A DNA stretch of 64,000 nt from Frigidibacter oleivorans. GTDB taxonomy: Bacteria > Pseudomonadota > Alphaproteobacteria > Rhodobacterales > Rhodobacteraceae. Position 1 is the first letter of the stretch. Each line of letters opens with the position of its first letter. Below are positions 7,822-16,459 of the stretch, piece after piece. Below the pieces are notes generated by a model. The model worked only from the letters and a program-made list of their open reading frames with translations. It was not told where the DNA came from and did not search any database. The stretch spans positions 1-64,000 of the forward strand of contig NZ_RJRZ01000005.1 in assembly GCF_003993775.1 (NCBI RefSeq), read 5' to 3'. The position numbers and the translations under genes were made by a program.

Positions 7822-8343
7822 ATGACAACCGCTGACGAGAACATCGAGATACTGCGCGCGGCGTTCACAGCGCTCAACCGTCGCGACATCGACGCGTGCA
7901 CCTCTCTCATGACTGACGATTTCATCATCAACATCGCCGAAATGCCGCATCAGAAACATGGGCGGGCGGCGTGGCGAAAGCATGCGGAGATCATGCTCGA
8001 TGCGTTCCCCGACACACGGGTCGAGATAGAGGACATCATTGCCTCACAGGACAAGCTTGCAGTGCGGGTAAAGATATCCGGCACCCACCAGGGAGAGTTC
8101 TTGGGAACGCGCCCTACGGCAAAGCGGGTCTCGTACACCAGCCACGAGGTCTACAGGTTTGAAAACGGAAAACTCGCCGAGGAATGGATCTGCTCCGACA
8201 TGATGACCCTGTTCATGCAAATCGGCGCGCTCTCCAAAGGCCGTGTCATCTCGATGTGGTTGTCCGGATACCGCTTCTGGGGCGGGGCAGCTGTCGGCGG
8301 GTTGATTGCGGCATTCGCGACTGCGGCCCTTGCCTCGCTTTGA
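7822..8343 (+). CDS. SnoaL-like protein with C-terminal membrane anchor
   Basis: Translation from the ATG at 7822 (GAGG 8 bases upstream) gives 173 residues. The first 130 form a SnoaL-like polyketide-cyclase domain (NIEILRAAFTALNRRDIDACTSLMTDDFIIN, GEFLGTRPTAKRVSYTSHEVYRFENGKLAEEW). The last 28 residues are a glycine/alanine-rich hydrophobic segment (FWGGAAVGGLIAAFATAALASL), probably a membrane helix, which is unusual for the family. It is divergent from MarR and likely controlled by it. Ligand unknown. Confidence 0.8.
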   Translation: MTTADENIEILRAAFTALNRRDIDACTSLMTDDFIINIAEMPHQKHGRAAWRKHAEIMLDAFPDTRVEIEDIIASQDKLAVRVKISGTHQGEFLGTRPTAKRVSYTSHEVYRFENGKLAEEWICSDMMTLFMQIGALSKGRVISMWLSGYRFWGGAAVGGLIAAFATAALASL

Positions 8344-8483
8344 TCAGAATGTGTGAACGAGTCTCGGCTGATAATACCTGACCCGCTGTCGGCGTCATGC
8401 CTGCCTTCGACGCGACAACGGGACGGGCCCGACCAGCCAATGGAACAACAATGATTGTCAAAACCCATCAAACAGGAGATGCG

Positions 8484-8852
8484 ATGTCGATCACCGTCCA
8501 GGGTATCTACGCTGCCGCCATCGTCGAAGACTTCGACGCGGGCGTGGCATGGTACGAGAGATTCATGGGGCGTCCGGCAGATGACACGCCCATTCCCGGA
8601 ATGGCCCAGTGGCGGAACATGGGAGGGGCCGGGCTCCAGGTCTGGGAGGAAGCGGAGCGCGCGGGGCAGGCAATCATGACGATTGTCGTGCCGGATCTCG
8701 CGACCGAGAAAGCGCGCCTCGCTGCTGCCGGCATGGAACTGATCAACGAGGCGAGCGGCGATTTCGGGGCGGTTGCACAACTGATCGATCCCGAGGGCAA
8801 TCGCATAAACCTTGCCGAGCCGCCTCGCGGATTTGTGGACGGCTCGGAATAG
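8484..8852 (+). CDS. VOC-family (glyoxalase/bleomycin-resistance-like) protein
   Basis: The ATG at 8484 follows AGGAGA at ideal spacing. The 122-residue product has a single VOC domain: GIYAAAIVEDFDAGVAWYERFMGRP at the start and the terminal QLIDPEGNRINLAEP. Members bind a metal with paired H/E residues and act on small electrophiles or sequester drugs. The usual first metal histidine is replaced here (GIYAAAIV), so a binding rather than catalytic role is possible. It lies alone between the SnoaL and DHFR-like genes on the same strand. Confidence 0.82.
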   Translation: MSITVQGIYAAAIVEDFDAGVAWYERFMGRPADDTPIPGMAQWRNMGGAGLQVWEEAERAGQAIMTIVVPDLATEKARLAAAGMELINEASGDFGAVAQLIDPEGNRINLAEPPRGFVDGSE

Positions 8853-8974
8853 TCACAGGGGAGCGGGGCTACCCTTCACGGGGCAGCGTCGCGCTGGAAA
8901 TGGTCGCAGACGTTCGCCCTTTCTGAGGCGTTCGTCGAGCATTTGATTGAACACTGTCATTCTTGAGGATGGAC

Positions 8975-9541
8975 ATGGGAAGACTGATCGCAAGGAACTG
9001 GATCTCGGTCGATGGATTCATCGCTGGCAACGGAGGGGATCTCACCTGGATACGGGGCGACGAGGAAATGGGGGCTTACGAGCTCGATCTGATCGGCGGT
9101 GCCGACGCTGTCCTATTTGGTGGCAAGACGTATCGCGAATTCTCGAGCTTCTGGCCAAACGTTCCGCAGATGCCTCAGGCAAGCGCTTTCGAACAGGCTT
9201 TTGCAGAGAAGATCAACGGCACCCGGAAGATCGCTGTGTCCAGAACACTCGAGGCGTCGGATTGGGCCGGGACGGAGATCGTCAGCGCGGTAACGGCAGA
9301 CAGCATCGGTGGCATCAAGGCGAGTGCGGAACGGACCGTGATGTACGGCAGCGCCGATGTCCTTGGTCAGATCATCTCGCTCGGGCTGCTCGACGAGTTG
9401 CACCTCCTGGTCCACCCCCTGTTGCTGGGTGGCGGCCTGAACGTCTTTGATAGTCTCGGAAAGACTGTCGAGTTGACCCGCGTTCGGGCTGCGGCCTTCG
9501 GCAGCGGCGTGGTGCTGGTGCAGTACGCGGTGAGCATCTAG
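8975..9541 (+). CDS. Dihydrofolate reductase-like (RibD C-terminal family) protein
   Basis: About 188 residues with the DHFR/RibD-C fold: RNWISVDGFIAG at the N-terminus, LFGGKTYREFSSFWP, KIAVSRTL, YGSADVLGQIISLGLLDELHLLVHPLLLGGG and a C-terminal VLVQYAV. This family of NAD(P)H-dependent reductases is mostly uncharacterised and is not the essential folA enzyme. A GAGG before the ATG at 8975 supports that start; an ATG at 8969 is an alternative. Confidence 0.85.
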   Translation: MGRLIARNWISVDGFIAGNGGDLTWIRGDEEMGAYELDLIGGADAVLFGGKTYREFSSFWPNVPQMPQASAFEQAFAEKINGTRKIAVSRTLEASDWAGTEIVSAVTADSIGGIKASAERTVMYGSADVLGQIISLGLLDELHLLVHPLLLGGGLNVFDSLGKTVELTRVRAAAFGSGVVLVQYAVSI

Positions 9542-9920
9542 CAGTCTGGCTTGGCGAACGCTCAGAGTACGGTCGGGGGTAGGTTCATTCGGGAAACCAC
9601 GGCCAATACCCGAAATCTGCGGCAGGCACCGGACGGCCAGGCTCACACTCCGCTCGCCAGATGAGGATGCAATCCCAGCTTGATTTGCCCGCACGACAGA
9701 TGCGGCATACGCTTGTCTCGCAGGCGACCCGAACCCGGAGGACGTCTCCGAGGGGTGCGGTATGGCCGTGAGCCAGCCACTACTTTGAAGTGGCCCATCC
9801 ATCTCCGGCAAGGGTCCGACCGGCATGGGCATCGGGCTCACCATCGATGAGCCGGCGATCACCTATGTAAGCGGCCATTCATTCTGGCGGCGGTGCAGAG
9901 GGCACCCGTAGCTCCACCGC
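9542..9920. other. Intergenic stretch without a recognised gene
   Basis: Nearly 380 bases between convergent genes. Open frames that cross it on either strand are not supported by motifs or ribosome binding sites. No terminator with a T-run was found. Confidence 0.5.
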
Positions 9921-10223
9921 TCAGGGATCGGCGCGCAGCGGCTGCCAGACGCGAATGTCGCGGGGCATCGCGAGAAGGCTGTCCAGAGCCGAATGCCAGG
10001 CATCGCGATATGGACGCTTGAGCTGCACGTTCAGGACATCGTCGCGGTCGCGCCAGGTCTCGTGCAACTGGAAGACGCAAGGGTCTTCCGGATCGACGTG
10101 AAGCGCGGCGTGGACGAAGGTGTCCTCGTGACGCATCGCATCCAGCACGGGATCGAGCAGTTCGCGAAAGCGAACGCGCTGCTCCGGCTTCACGTGGAAG
10201 GTGATCACATAAGTCTCGGTCAT
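9921..10223 (-). CDS. Antibiotic biosynthesis monooxygenase-like (ABM) protein
   Basis: This 100-residue protein has the ABM ferredoxin-like fold: YVITFHVKPEQRVRFRELLDPVLDAMRHEDTFVHAALHVDPEDPCVFQLHETWRDRDDV. Such dimers oxidise quinol-like small molecules without cofactor or act as accessory proteins. The ATG at 10223 overlaps the stop of the upstream hydrolase by 4 bases, so it is the third gene of an operon that runs SnoaL-like, hydrolase, ABM. Confidence 0.82.
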   Translation of the reverse strand: MTETYVITFHVKPEQRVRFRELLDPVLDAMRHEDTFVHAALHVDPEDPCVFQLHETWRDRDDVLNVQLKRPYRDAWHSALDSLLAMPRDIRVWQPLRADP

Positions 10224-11029
10224 CTCGCGTCTCCGATCTGTCTGAGAATGTCGGCGGAAAGCCGCTCGGCATCGGTCACCATCACGCCGTGGGCACGCCC
10301 CTCGTAGATCAGCAGCTCGGCCTGCGGCACGATCGCCGCGTAGACACTGGCGCTTGTCTCGATCGGGGCGGAAACGTCTGCGGTCCCGTGGATGATCGTC
10401 ACCGGAAGCCGGAGCGCCGCCGCGTCCGCCGTCAGGTCGGCCTCCCCGATGCTGCGTTGAAATTCGACGATCGCGCGGCGTGAGCAGTCCAGCACCATGG
10501 ATGCCATCCATTCGTTCAGACGCGCCGGCGTTCCTGGAGCGAATGGTTCGATGTTCTCGTCGATCCATCCGGAAAGGTCGAAGGCAAGTCGGCTGCAAAG
10601 GGCGTCCAGCATTTCCCGTGTCACGCCGGGTTCGCCGTCATCCGCCAGCACACGCGGACCCGTCGCGCCGACAAGAACAAGGCGCGTCACGCGATCGGAC
10701 CCATGGCGCGACAGGTAGCGCAACGCCTCGCCACTCGCGCCTGAATGGGCGATGAGGGTGACACCTCGCAGGTCGAGCGCCTCGATCACCGCCGCGAGGT
10801 CGTCCGCGAGGGCCTCGTACTCGAAGTCCCCCCAGTCGGTCGAGCGTCCGTGACCGCGCCGGTCATACGCGACCGTGCGCACGCCGCCAGCATTCAGCCG
10901 GAGCATGGTCTCCGCCCAGATCCGAGAGTCCATTCCCCAGCCGGCCAGCAGCAAGGCGGGCGGGCCCGAACCCCAGTCCCTGACGAACAGGCCCTGCCCC
11001 TCGGCGCGCGGGATGAAGCCGGGGGTCAT
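10220..11029 (-). CDS. Alpha/beta hydrolase
   Basis: A 269-residue cytoplasmic hydrolase: LLAGWGMDSRIW near the oxyanion hole, YDRRGHGRS, nucleophile elbow AHSGASGE (about residues 94-101; serine in an AHSGA context), acid in HGTADVSAP, and catalytic histidine in GRAHGVMV. It overlaps both neighbours by 4 bases (ATGA). Together with the SnoaL-like and ABM proteins it suggests a short catabolic or detoxifying route. It is divergent from the XRE gene at 11495. Confidence 0.85.
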   Translation of the reverse strand: MTPGFIPRAEGQGLFVRDWGSGPPALLLAGWGMDSRIWAETMLRLNAGGVRTVAYDRRGHGRSTDWGDFEYEALADDLAAVIEALDLRGVTLIAHSGASGEALRYLSRHGSDRVTRLVLVGATGPRVLADDGEPGVTREMLDALCSRLAFDLSGWIDENIEPFAPGTPARLNEWMASMVLDCSRRAIVEFQRSIGEADLTADAAALRLPVTIIHGTADVSAPIETSASVYAAIVPQAELLIYEGRAHGVMVTDAERLSADILRQIGDAR

Positions 11030-11391
11030 GCCGGAGCTCCATCGAGAAAGCCGACCACCTCGGCAATGCGGCCGTCTCCGTCCAGTCTGACGATATCCGT
11101 GCCGCCGGCAACGCGCGGGCCGTCCGCAGGAGCCAGGTCCCAGGCGAAGCGTACGTAGTCGCCATGGCCGTCCGGCGTGCCTCGAAGGGTGAAGCCGTGG
11201 CCGGGGAACTGGGCGCGCGCCGCTGAGATCATCGCGGCGATGCCGTCGCGGCCCGTGCCGTTCATCAGGGGATCGACATAGGTCGCGCCCTTCGACCAGC
11301 CTTCTGCCAGCAACGCTACACGTCGTTCGTCATCCGATTGATTCCAGACCGAGAGGTAGGCTTGGGCGATGCTGTGGGGTTCGATCATCAT
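11026..11391 (-). CDS. SnoaL-like nuclear transport factor 2 family protein
   Basis: The 121-residue product (ATG at 11391 just after GGAGAAAG) reads as a SnoaL-like domain: IAQAYLSVWNQSDDERRVALLAEGWSKGATYVDPLM, GRDGIAAMISAARAQFPGHGFTLRG and VAGGTDIVRLDGDGRIAEVVGFLD. It is the first gene of the three-gene operon and lies about 100 bases from the divergent XRE gene that probably controls it. Confidence 0.82.
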   Translation of the reverse strand: MMIEPHSIAQAYLSVWNQSDDERRVALLAEGWSKGATYVDPLMNGTGRDGIAAMISAARAQFPGHGFTLRGTPDGHGDYVRFAWDLAPADGPRVAGGTDIVRLDGDGRIAEVVGFLDGAPA

Positions 11392-11494
11392 TCTTTCTCC
11401 GTGCTTTGCTCGGGACAGAATGGGCAAGGAGTCGGCGCAAAGCGATTACCTCTCAGGTAATGCCACTGCGGCCATATGTGTGTATCATGACAGA

Positions 11495-12277
11495 ATGACC
11501 CATATGGATTTCACCGTCGGCGATCTTCTTCGCGACTGGCGTGGGAGGCGGCGTTTGAGCCAGCTCGACCTTGCCCTGGAAGCGGATGTGTCGACACGTC
11601 ACCTCAGTTTCGTCGAGAGCGGACGGTCGGCGGCGAGCCGTGAGATGCTCCTGCGTTTGGCCGCGCCGCTGAGCCTGCCGCCTCGTGAACGCGACCGGCT
11701 CCTGCTTGCCGGCGGCTATGCACCACTCCATGGTGAGCGGGCAATCGACGAGCCCGACATGGCGGCCGCGAAGTCCGTCGTTGAGGCGGTTCTCCGAGGC
11801 CACGCGCCGTTTCCGGCACTGGCGGTCGACCGCCACTGGAATCTTGTTCTCGCCAATGAAGCCGCCACGGCGCTGTTGGCCGATGTCGCTGCAGAGCTGC
11901 TTGAACCGCCGGTCAACGTTCTGCGCGCCAGCCTCCACCCCAAAGGCCTGGCACGCCACATCGTCAATCTCGCGGAGTGGCGTCACCATGTTCTCGCGCG
12001 GCTTCGGCATGATGCCGATCGGAGCTTGGATCCTGCCCTCGACGTCCTTCACGCTGAGTTGAAAGCGTTGCCTGCACCGAATGGACAATCCGCGACCGGT
12101 GTCGCCGGCTGTATTGCGGTGCCGCTGACATTGCGCCATCCCGCAAGCGGATCGGTGCTGTCCTTCATCTCGACGACCACGGTGTTCGGCACGGCGACGG
12201 ACGTAACCCTGTCCGAACTGACGCTCGAGTGCTTCTACCCTGCGGATGAGGCGACACGCCTTGCATTGACGAGCTGA
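11495..12277 (+). CDS. XRE-family regulator with MmyB-like ligand-binding domain
   Basis: The protein (260 residues from the ATG at 11495; an ATG at 11504 is also possible) has an XRE helix-turn-helix at residues 10-60 (GDLLRDWRGRRRLSQLDLALEADVSTRHLSFVESGRSAASREMLLRLA) and an MmyB-like C-terminal domain (FPALAVDRHWNLVLANEAATALL... and the closing LSFISTTTVFGTATDVTLSELTLECFYPAD). It is divergent from the SnoaL/hydrolase/ABM operon, which it likely represses. A decayed copy of its C-terminal half follows at once (12290-12775). Confidence 0.9.
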   Translation: MTHMDFTVGDLLRDWRGRRRLSQLDLALEADVSTRHLSFVESGRSAASREMLLRLAAPLSLPPRERDRLLLAGGYAPLHGERAIDEPDMAAAKSVVEAVLRGHAPFPALAVDRHWNLVLANEAATALLADVAAELLEPPVNVLRASLHPKGLARHIVNLAEWRHHVLARLRHDADRSLDPALDVLHAELKALPAPNGQSATGVAGCIAVPLTLRHPASGSVLSFISTTTVFGTATDVTLSELTLECFYPADEATRLALTS

Positions 12278-12289
12278 CACATCCGCTTC

Positions 12290-12775
12290 GACGGGGCTTT
12301 GATCAGGAACGGGTCAGGCTATCCCCACCCGGCGCTGACGGTAGATCGCCATTGGACGCTCATCACCGCGAACCCGACCGTCAAGGTGCTGATCACGGGC
12401 GCATCACCCGAGCTGCTGGCCGAAAACGTGCGGACCTTTGCCTCCGCCGGCAGTCGGATGGCCTCGCAGCACGACAACGCCTTCGCGACTCGCGGGATCA
12501 CATGCTGAAACGACTGACCCGCGATGCAGCCATTTCGGACGATGCACGGCTCCCCACCCCGGCAAAATGCACCAACAGGCGATCTGGTTGCGCCTGGTCA
12601 GGCCAATGGCAGCGATGATCTGACCGCGAACCCGCACATCGCGGCGCCGTGCCGCCTGACGAACCAGCGTGGGATGCTTGCCTTTCCAAGCACTACAACA
12701 ATCCTCGGGACGGCGGTCGATGAGACGCTATCCAAACGGGTGATCGAAGCTTCCTCCCGCCAATACGGCTACAGC
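12290..12775 (+). pseudogene. Decayed second copy of an MmyB-type XRE regulator (C-terminal half)
   Basis: The frame reads PALTVDRHWTLITANPTVKVLITGASPELLAENV and, after an in-frame TGA at 12506-12508, MLAFPSTTTILGTAVDETLSKRVIEASSRQYG. These align in order with PALAVDRHWNLVLAN... and VLSFISTTTVFGTATDVTLSELTLECFYPAD of the intact gene just upstream. The helix-turn-helix is missing and the middle is degraded. This is a tandem-duplicate or recombination relic; it runs up to the stop of the M20 gene. Confidence 0.7.
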
Positions 12776-14007
12776 TGCGGCGAAGACGGTTCCACCGGAC
12801 CAGGCTCCAGCAGAGCCGCCACGGCCCGTTCCAGAGTCTCGATTGCAGCGAGGATTGGAGCTTCGTCGGTGTGTTCCTCGGGCACGTGGGACAGACCATC
12901 GCGCGATGGTACGAACAGCATCGCCGCAGGGATATGGGCGCCCAGGATGCCCGCATCGTGATTGGCCCCTGAAACGATCCGGCGCGCCGGATGCCCGGCG
13001 CGCTCCGCCGACCGGGCCAGGCACGCGATCAGGTCGGCATCCATCGGCACCGGAGCGGTGCTGAAGCCGCGCGCCGCCTCGACCGTCACGCCGGCCTGCA
13101 CGGCTGTGCGCCGTGCCAGGGCCTCGGTCGCCGTCATCAGCCGCGTCAGAACGGCCGGATCAGAGTCGCGGATTTCCAGGTTCATCCGCACCTCGCCCGG
13201 GACGATCGTGCCCTGATTGGGTGCGACCTCGACCCGGCCGATCGTGCCGCGCGGGCCGTCCGCTTCGGCGCGGATCAGATCGTCGAAGCCGGCAGCGAAC
13301 CGCGCCGCGGCAATGAACGCATCCCGCCGCCCCGCCATCGGCAAGGCCCCTGCATGTCCCGCCTGCCCCACGAACCGCAGGTTCAGGCGCGACTGCCCGG
13401 CAATCTCGGTGACGAGGCCAACCGGCAGCCCCGCAGTCTCCAGCACCGGGCCTTGTTCGATGTGCAGCTCGATCCAGCACGCCAGCTCGGCCGGGTCGCG
13501 CCGCGCGGCATGGGGACCTGACGGTGCGAGGCCCTGCTGCCGCATCGCCTCGCGCAGTTGCGTGCCGTCGATGGCGCTGGTGTCGAGCACGTTCTCCGCC
13601 AGCTTTCCCATCATCGCCCGACTGCCGGTGAAGGGACCGAATCGCCCCTCCTCGTCGCGGAACACGATGATCTCCAGCGGGCACCCGCCCTGCCCGACCC
13701 GGCGCGCAACCTCCAGCGCCACCACGACCCCGAGCGCCCCGTCATAAAGCCCGCCATTCGGCACGGTATCGAGATGCGACCCGATCGCGACCGCCGGTCT
13801 CGCTGCCGCGCGCCCCGGGCGTCGCGCGATGGTGTTGCCGAAGGCGTCCTGCCGGACGCTCAATCCGATCTCGCGCGCCCGCGCCGCGAACCAATCATGC
13901 GCCGCGGTCTCTGCCGACGACCAGCCCGGCCGCGTCCAGCCCCCGGCAGGGTCCGGCCCGATCCGGGCGATGGCCTGAAAGTCCTCGCGAACCTCGTCCG
14001 GGGTCAT
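12769..14007 (-). CDS. M20-family allantoate amidohydrolase / N-carbamoyl-amino-acid hydrolase
   Basis: The ATG at 14007 follows AAGGAGC. The 412-residue enzyme is full length for the hydantoinase/carbamoylase group of M20 metallohydrolases: GSHLDTVPNGGLYDGALGV (metal ligands H78, D89), FRDEEGRFG (E119/E120), IELHIEQGP (metal histidine), the dimerisation insert with GQAGHAGALPM, and a final HTDEAP. Members open N-carbamoyl or ureido bonds of allantoate, ureidoglycolate or carbamoyl amino acids in the cytoplasm. No purine-catabolism neighbours are present, so the substrate cannot be fixed. Confidence 0.88.
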   Translation of the reverse strand: MTPDEVREDFQAIARIGPDPAGGWTRPGWSSAETAAHDWFAARAREIGLSVRQDAFGNTIARRPGRAAARPAVAIGSHLDTVPNGGLYDGALGVVVALEVARRVGQGGCPLEIIVFRDEEGRFGPFTGSRAMMGKLAENVLDTSAIDGTQLREAMRQQGLAPSGPHAARRDPAELACWIELHIEQGPVLETAGLPVGLVTEIAGQSRLNLRFVGQAGHAGALPMAGRRDAFIAAARFAAGFDDLIRAEADGPRGTIGRVEVAPNQGTIVPGEVRMNLEIRDSDPAVLTRLMTATEALARRTAVQAGVTVEAARGFSTAPVPMDADLIACLARSAERAGHPARRIVSGANHDAGILGAHIPAAMLFVPSRDGLSHVPEEHTDEAPILAAIETLERAVAALLEPGPVEPSSPQL

Positions 14008-14251
14008 GCTGCTCCTTCGACGCGAATGTCCGCGGGATGCGACCCGCGTCCCGGGCGTCGCGCTCCAATTGATGTAGGTTCGGGCTTCCGAACTTTCCAC
14101 CGTTCTCCACAGACCGGGAGCATGCCGTACGGAAAACGGCGCAACGGCGTACCGACAGCCGCGAGGGCTGTCACGCCCGGACGCACGACGCCCGGGCGGA
14201 CCCTTGCAGCAAGTTTGCGGGTGCCCGCCCCCGACAGGGCTTGGCCGTTCA

Positions 14252-15286
14252 TCACAGCAGCGGCGGAGAGAGCCGCGCGAAGCCTTCCTGCAGGTGATAG
14301 GGGAACTGCGGATAGGGTACCGGCCGGGCGCTGGCCGCATCGAGCCGCGCCACCTGCTCTGCCGTCAGGGTCCAGCCCACGGCGCCGAGGTTCTGGCGTA
14401 GCTGCCCTTCGTCCCGCGCGCCGACGATGACCGAGGACACGGTCGGGCGCTGCAGAAGCCAGTTAAGCGCGACCTGCGGCACCGTCCGGCCGGTCTCTTC
14501 GGATACCTCATCCAGCGCATCAACCACTCGGTAGAGATGCGCCTCCTCCACCGGCGGCGCGAAATCGGCGGTCGCTCGCAGGCGGCTGCCTTCGGGCAAA
14601 GACTCGCCGCGCCGGATCCTTCCGGTCAGCCGGCCCCAGCCAAGTGGGCTCCAGACCAGCGCGCCAAGTCCCTGATCCTGAGCCATCGGCAACAGGTCCC
14701 GTTCGTAATCCCGCCCGATCAGCGAGTAATACACCTGATGCGCCACGTAGCGCGGCCAGCCCTGCCGCTCGGCTGCAGAGAGCGATTTCATGACCTGCCA
14801 GCTTGCAAAGTTCGACACGCCGACATAACGGACCTTTCCCGCCCGCACGAGCATGTCGAGGGTCGAAAGCACTTCTTCGACCGGTGTCGCCGCATCAAAG
14901 GCATGAAGCTGCAACAGGTCGGTGTAATCGGTCCCGAGCCGGCGCAGCGCGGCCTCCACCGCCCGGATCAGCCGCAGTCGAGAAGTGCCGTAATCATTCG
15001 GCCCCTCACCCATCGGCAAACCGGTCTTGGTCGAGATCAGAACCTGATCGCGCCGCCCCCGGATCGCTGCACCCAGCACCTCTTCCGAGGCACCATCTGA
15101 ATAGACATCCGCCGTGTCGAAGAGGGTCACTCCGGCGTCGAGACAGATGTCGACCAGCCGCCGCGCCTCAGTCGCATCCGAGCGACCCCAGTTGCCGAAA
15201 AGCGGACCGGAGCCACCGAAAGTGCCGGTACCGAAGCTCAGGACCGGCACTTTCAGGCCAGATTTTCCTAGGAGTCTGTAGTCCAT
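14252..15286 (-). CDS. Aldo/keto reductase
   Basis: A complete 344-residue aldo/keto reductase. The catalytic tetrad can be read: D in LFDTADVYSDG (with the tyrosine in the same motif), K in LISTKTGLP and H in LLQLHAFD. The NADPH-binding end is VSSVIVGARDEGQLRQNLGA. It reduces aldehydes or ketones with NADPH in the cytosol. A LysR gene lies divergently 98 bases away and is the probable regulator. Confidence 0.92.
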   Translation of the reverse strand: MDYRLLGKSGLKVPVLSFGTGTFGGSGPLFGNWGRSDATEARRLVDICLDAGVTLFDTADVYSDGASEEVLGAAIRGRRDQVLISTKTGLPMGEGPNDYGTSRLRLIRAVEAALRRLGTDYTDLLQLHAFDAATPVEEVLSTLDMLVRAGKVRYVGVSNFASWQVMKSLSAAERQGWPRYVAHQVYYSLIGRDYERDLLPMAQDQGLGALVWSPLGWGRLTGRIRRGESLPEGSRLRATADFAPPVEEAHLYRVVDALDEVSEETGRTVPQVALNWLLQRPTVSSVIVGARDEGQLRQNLGAVGWTLTAEQVARLDAASARPVPYPQFPYHLQEGFARLSPPLL

Positions 15287-15384
15287 CGCAATGTCCTTTC
15301 CTTATCGCTTCCCTCCGATATGGACCGCACCGCTTCTGTGAATTAGATTATCGTAAAGCACATGACTTGTGAGATGAACGCATC

Positions 15385-16284
15385 ATGGCGCGGCTGCAGC
15401 TCAATCGCTCGGGCGAGATGGAGGTCTTTGTGCGCGCCGTCGACCTCGGCGGTTTTTCCGCCGCGGCGAGGGCCGTAGGGATGACACCTTCGGCGGTCAG
15501 TAAACTGATCTCGCGGCTAGAATCGCGGCTCGGGGCACGGCTGCTGAACCGCTCGACCCGCCAGCTGCTGCTAACGCCCGAAGGCTGCCTTTTCTACGAA
15601 CGCGCGCGCGACATCCTCGAGGATATCAAGGCAGCGGAAACTGCGGCGGGGCTCGGCGAAAGGGCCGAGGGGGTGGTGAGGATCAGCACCAGTGCCTCAT
15701 ATCTCATCCACGTCCTTGCACCGGTGCTGCCGGAGTTTCTTGCCCGATACCCCAGGATCAGGCTTGATATCCTGCAGACCGATTCAGTAATCGACCTGCT
15801 GGCAGAGCGGGTCGATGTGGCTGTGCGCGCGGGCCCACTGAAGAGTTCAAGCCTGATTGCTCGCAAGCTCGGTGAAACGGGAATGATCCTTGTCGCCGCG
15901 CCCGCGTATCTGTCGCGGATAGGGGTACCCGGATCGCAGGTTGATCTTGCAAGCCACGACATTCTCGGGCTCGGCTATCGCCGTGCGGGTGACCCGCCTG
16001 ATCCCGGGGCAGCCGAGCCATTTGCGCCTCAGACCGGGCGTGTCCAAGTGAGTGAGGGCGAAGGACTGCGGCAACTCGCCCTTGCCGGGGTCGGGCTCGC
16101 AAGATTGGCCGCCTTCACCGTCCGCAACGACATCGCCGAGGGACGGCTGGTCCCGGTTCTGCGCGGTTTGCATGCGGCCCCGCCTGAGGCCTTCCACGCG
16201 ATCCATACTGGCCAAGTGGGCCCAATGCCCACGCGTGTTCGGACCGTTCTGGACTTTCTGGCGCAGAATGCCCGAGTGACGTGA
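15385..16284 (+). CDS. LysR-family regulator
   Basis: 299 residues with the LysR winged HTH at the N-terminus (MEVFVRAVDLGGFSAAARAVGMTPSAVSKLISRLESRLGARLLNRSTRQLLLTPEG) and a periplasmic-binding-protein-like effector domain (VVRISTSASYLIHVLAPVLPEFLARYPRIRLDI). It is divergent from the aldo/keto reductase. LysR proteins usually activate the divergent gene in response to a small molecule. Confidence 0.93.
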   Translation: MARLQLNRSGEMEVFVRAVDLGGFSAAARAVGMTPSAVSKLISRLESRLGARLLNRSTRQLLLTPEGCLFYERARDILEDIKAAETAAGLGERAEGVVRISTSASYLIHVLAPVLPEFLARYPRIRLDILQTDSVIDLLAERVDVAVRAGPLKSSSLIARKLGETGMILVAAPAYLSRIGVPGSQVDLASHDILGLGYRRAGDPPDPGAAEPFAPQTGRVQVSEGEGLRQLALAGVGLARLAAFTVRNDIAEGRLVPVLRGLHAAPPEAFHAIHTGQVGPMPTRVRTVLDFLAQNARVT

Positions 16285-16390
16285 CCGCTGCGACCCAACG
16301 TGGCACATCGATGCCGTCGGGGGCGGTCACATCTTCGGTGTCCCAGTAAATCATCAGCGCCTCTGCCGTGGGCAAGAGAAAGTTTCACCC

Positions 16391-16420
16391 TTGACAACAA
16401 TACCAACTGGTCGGTATTAT
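16391..16420 (+). promoter_or_regulatory. Promoter with a TetR-type operator between -35 and -10
   Basis: TTGACA at 16391-16396 and TATTAT at 16415-16420 (18-base spacer) form a sigma-70-like promoter. The 18-bp palindrome ATACCAACTGGTCGGTAT (16400-16417; 7 of 9 pairs) fills the spacer and touches the -10. This is the classic place for TetR repression, and a tetR gene is the second gene of the operon. Confidence 0.7.
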
Positions 16421-16459
16421 ATCATCAATGAAACGATGCTTGCCAATAGGACAGATCCA

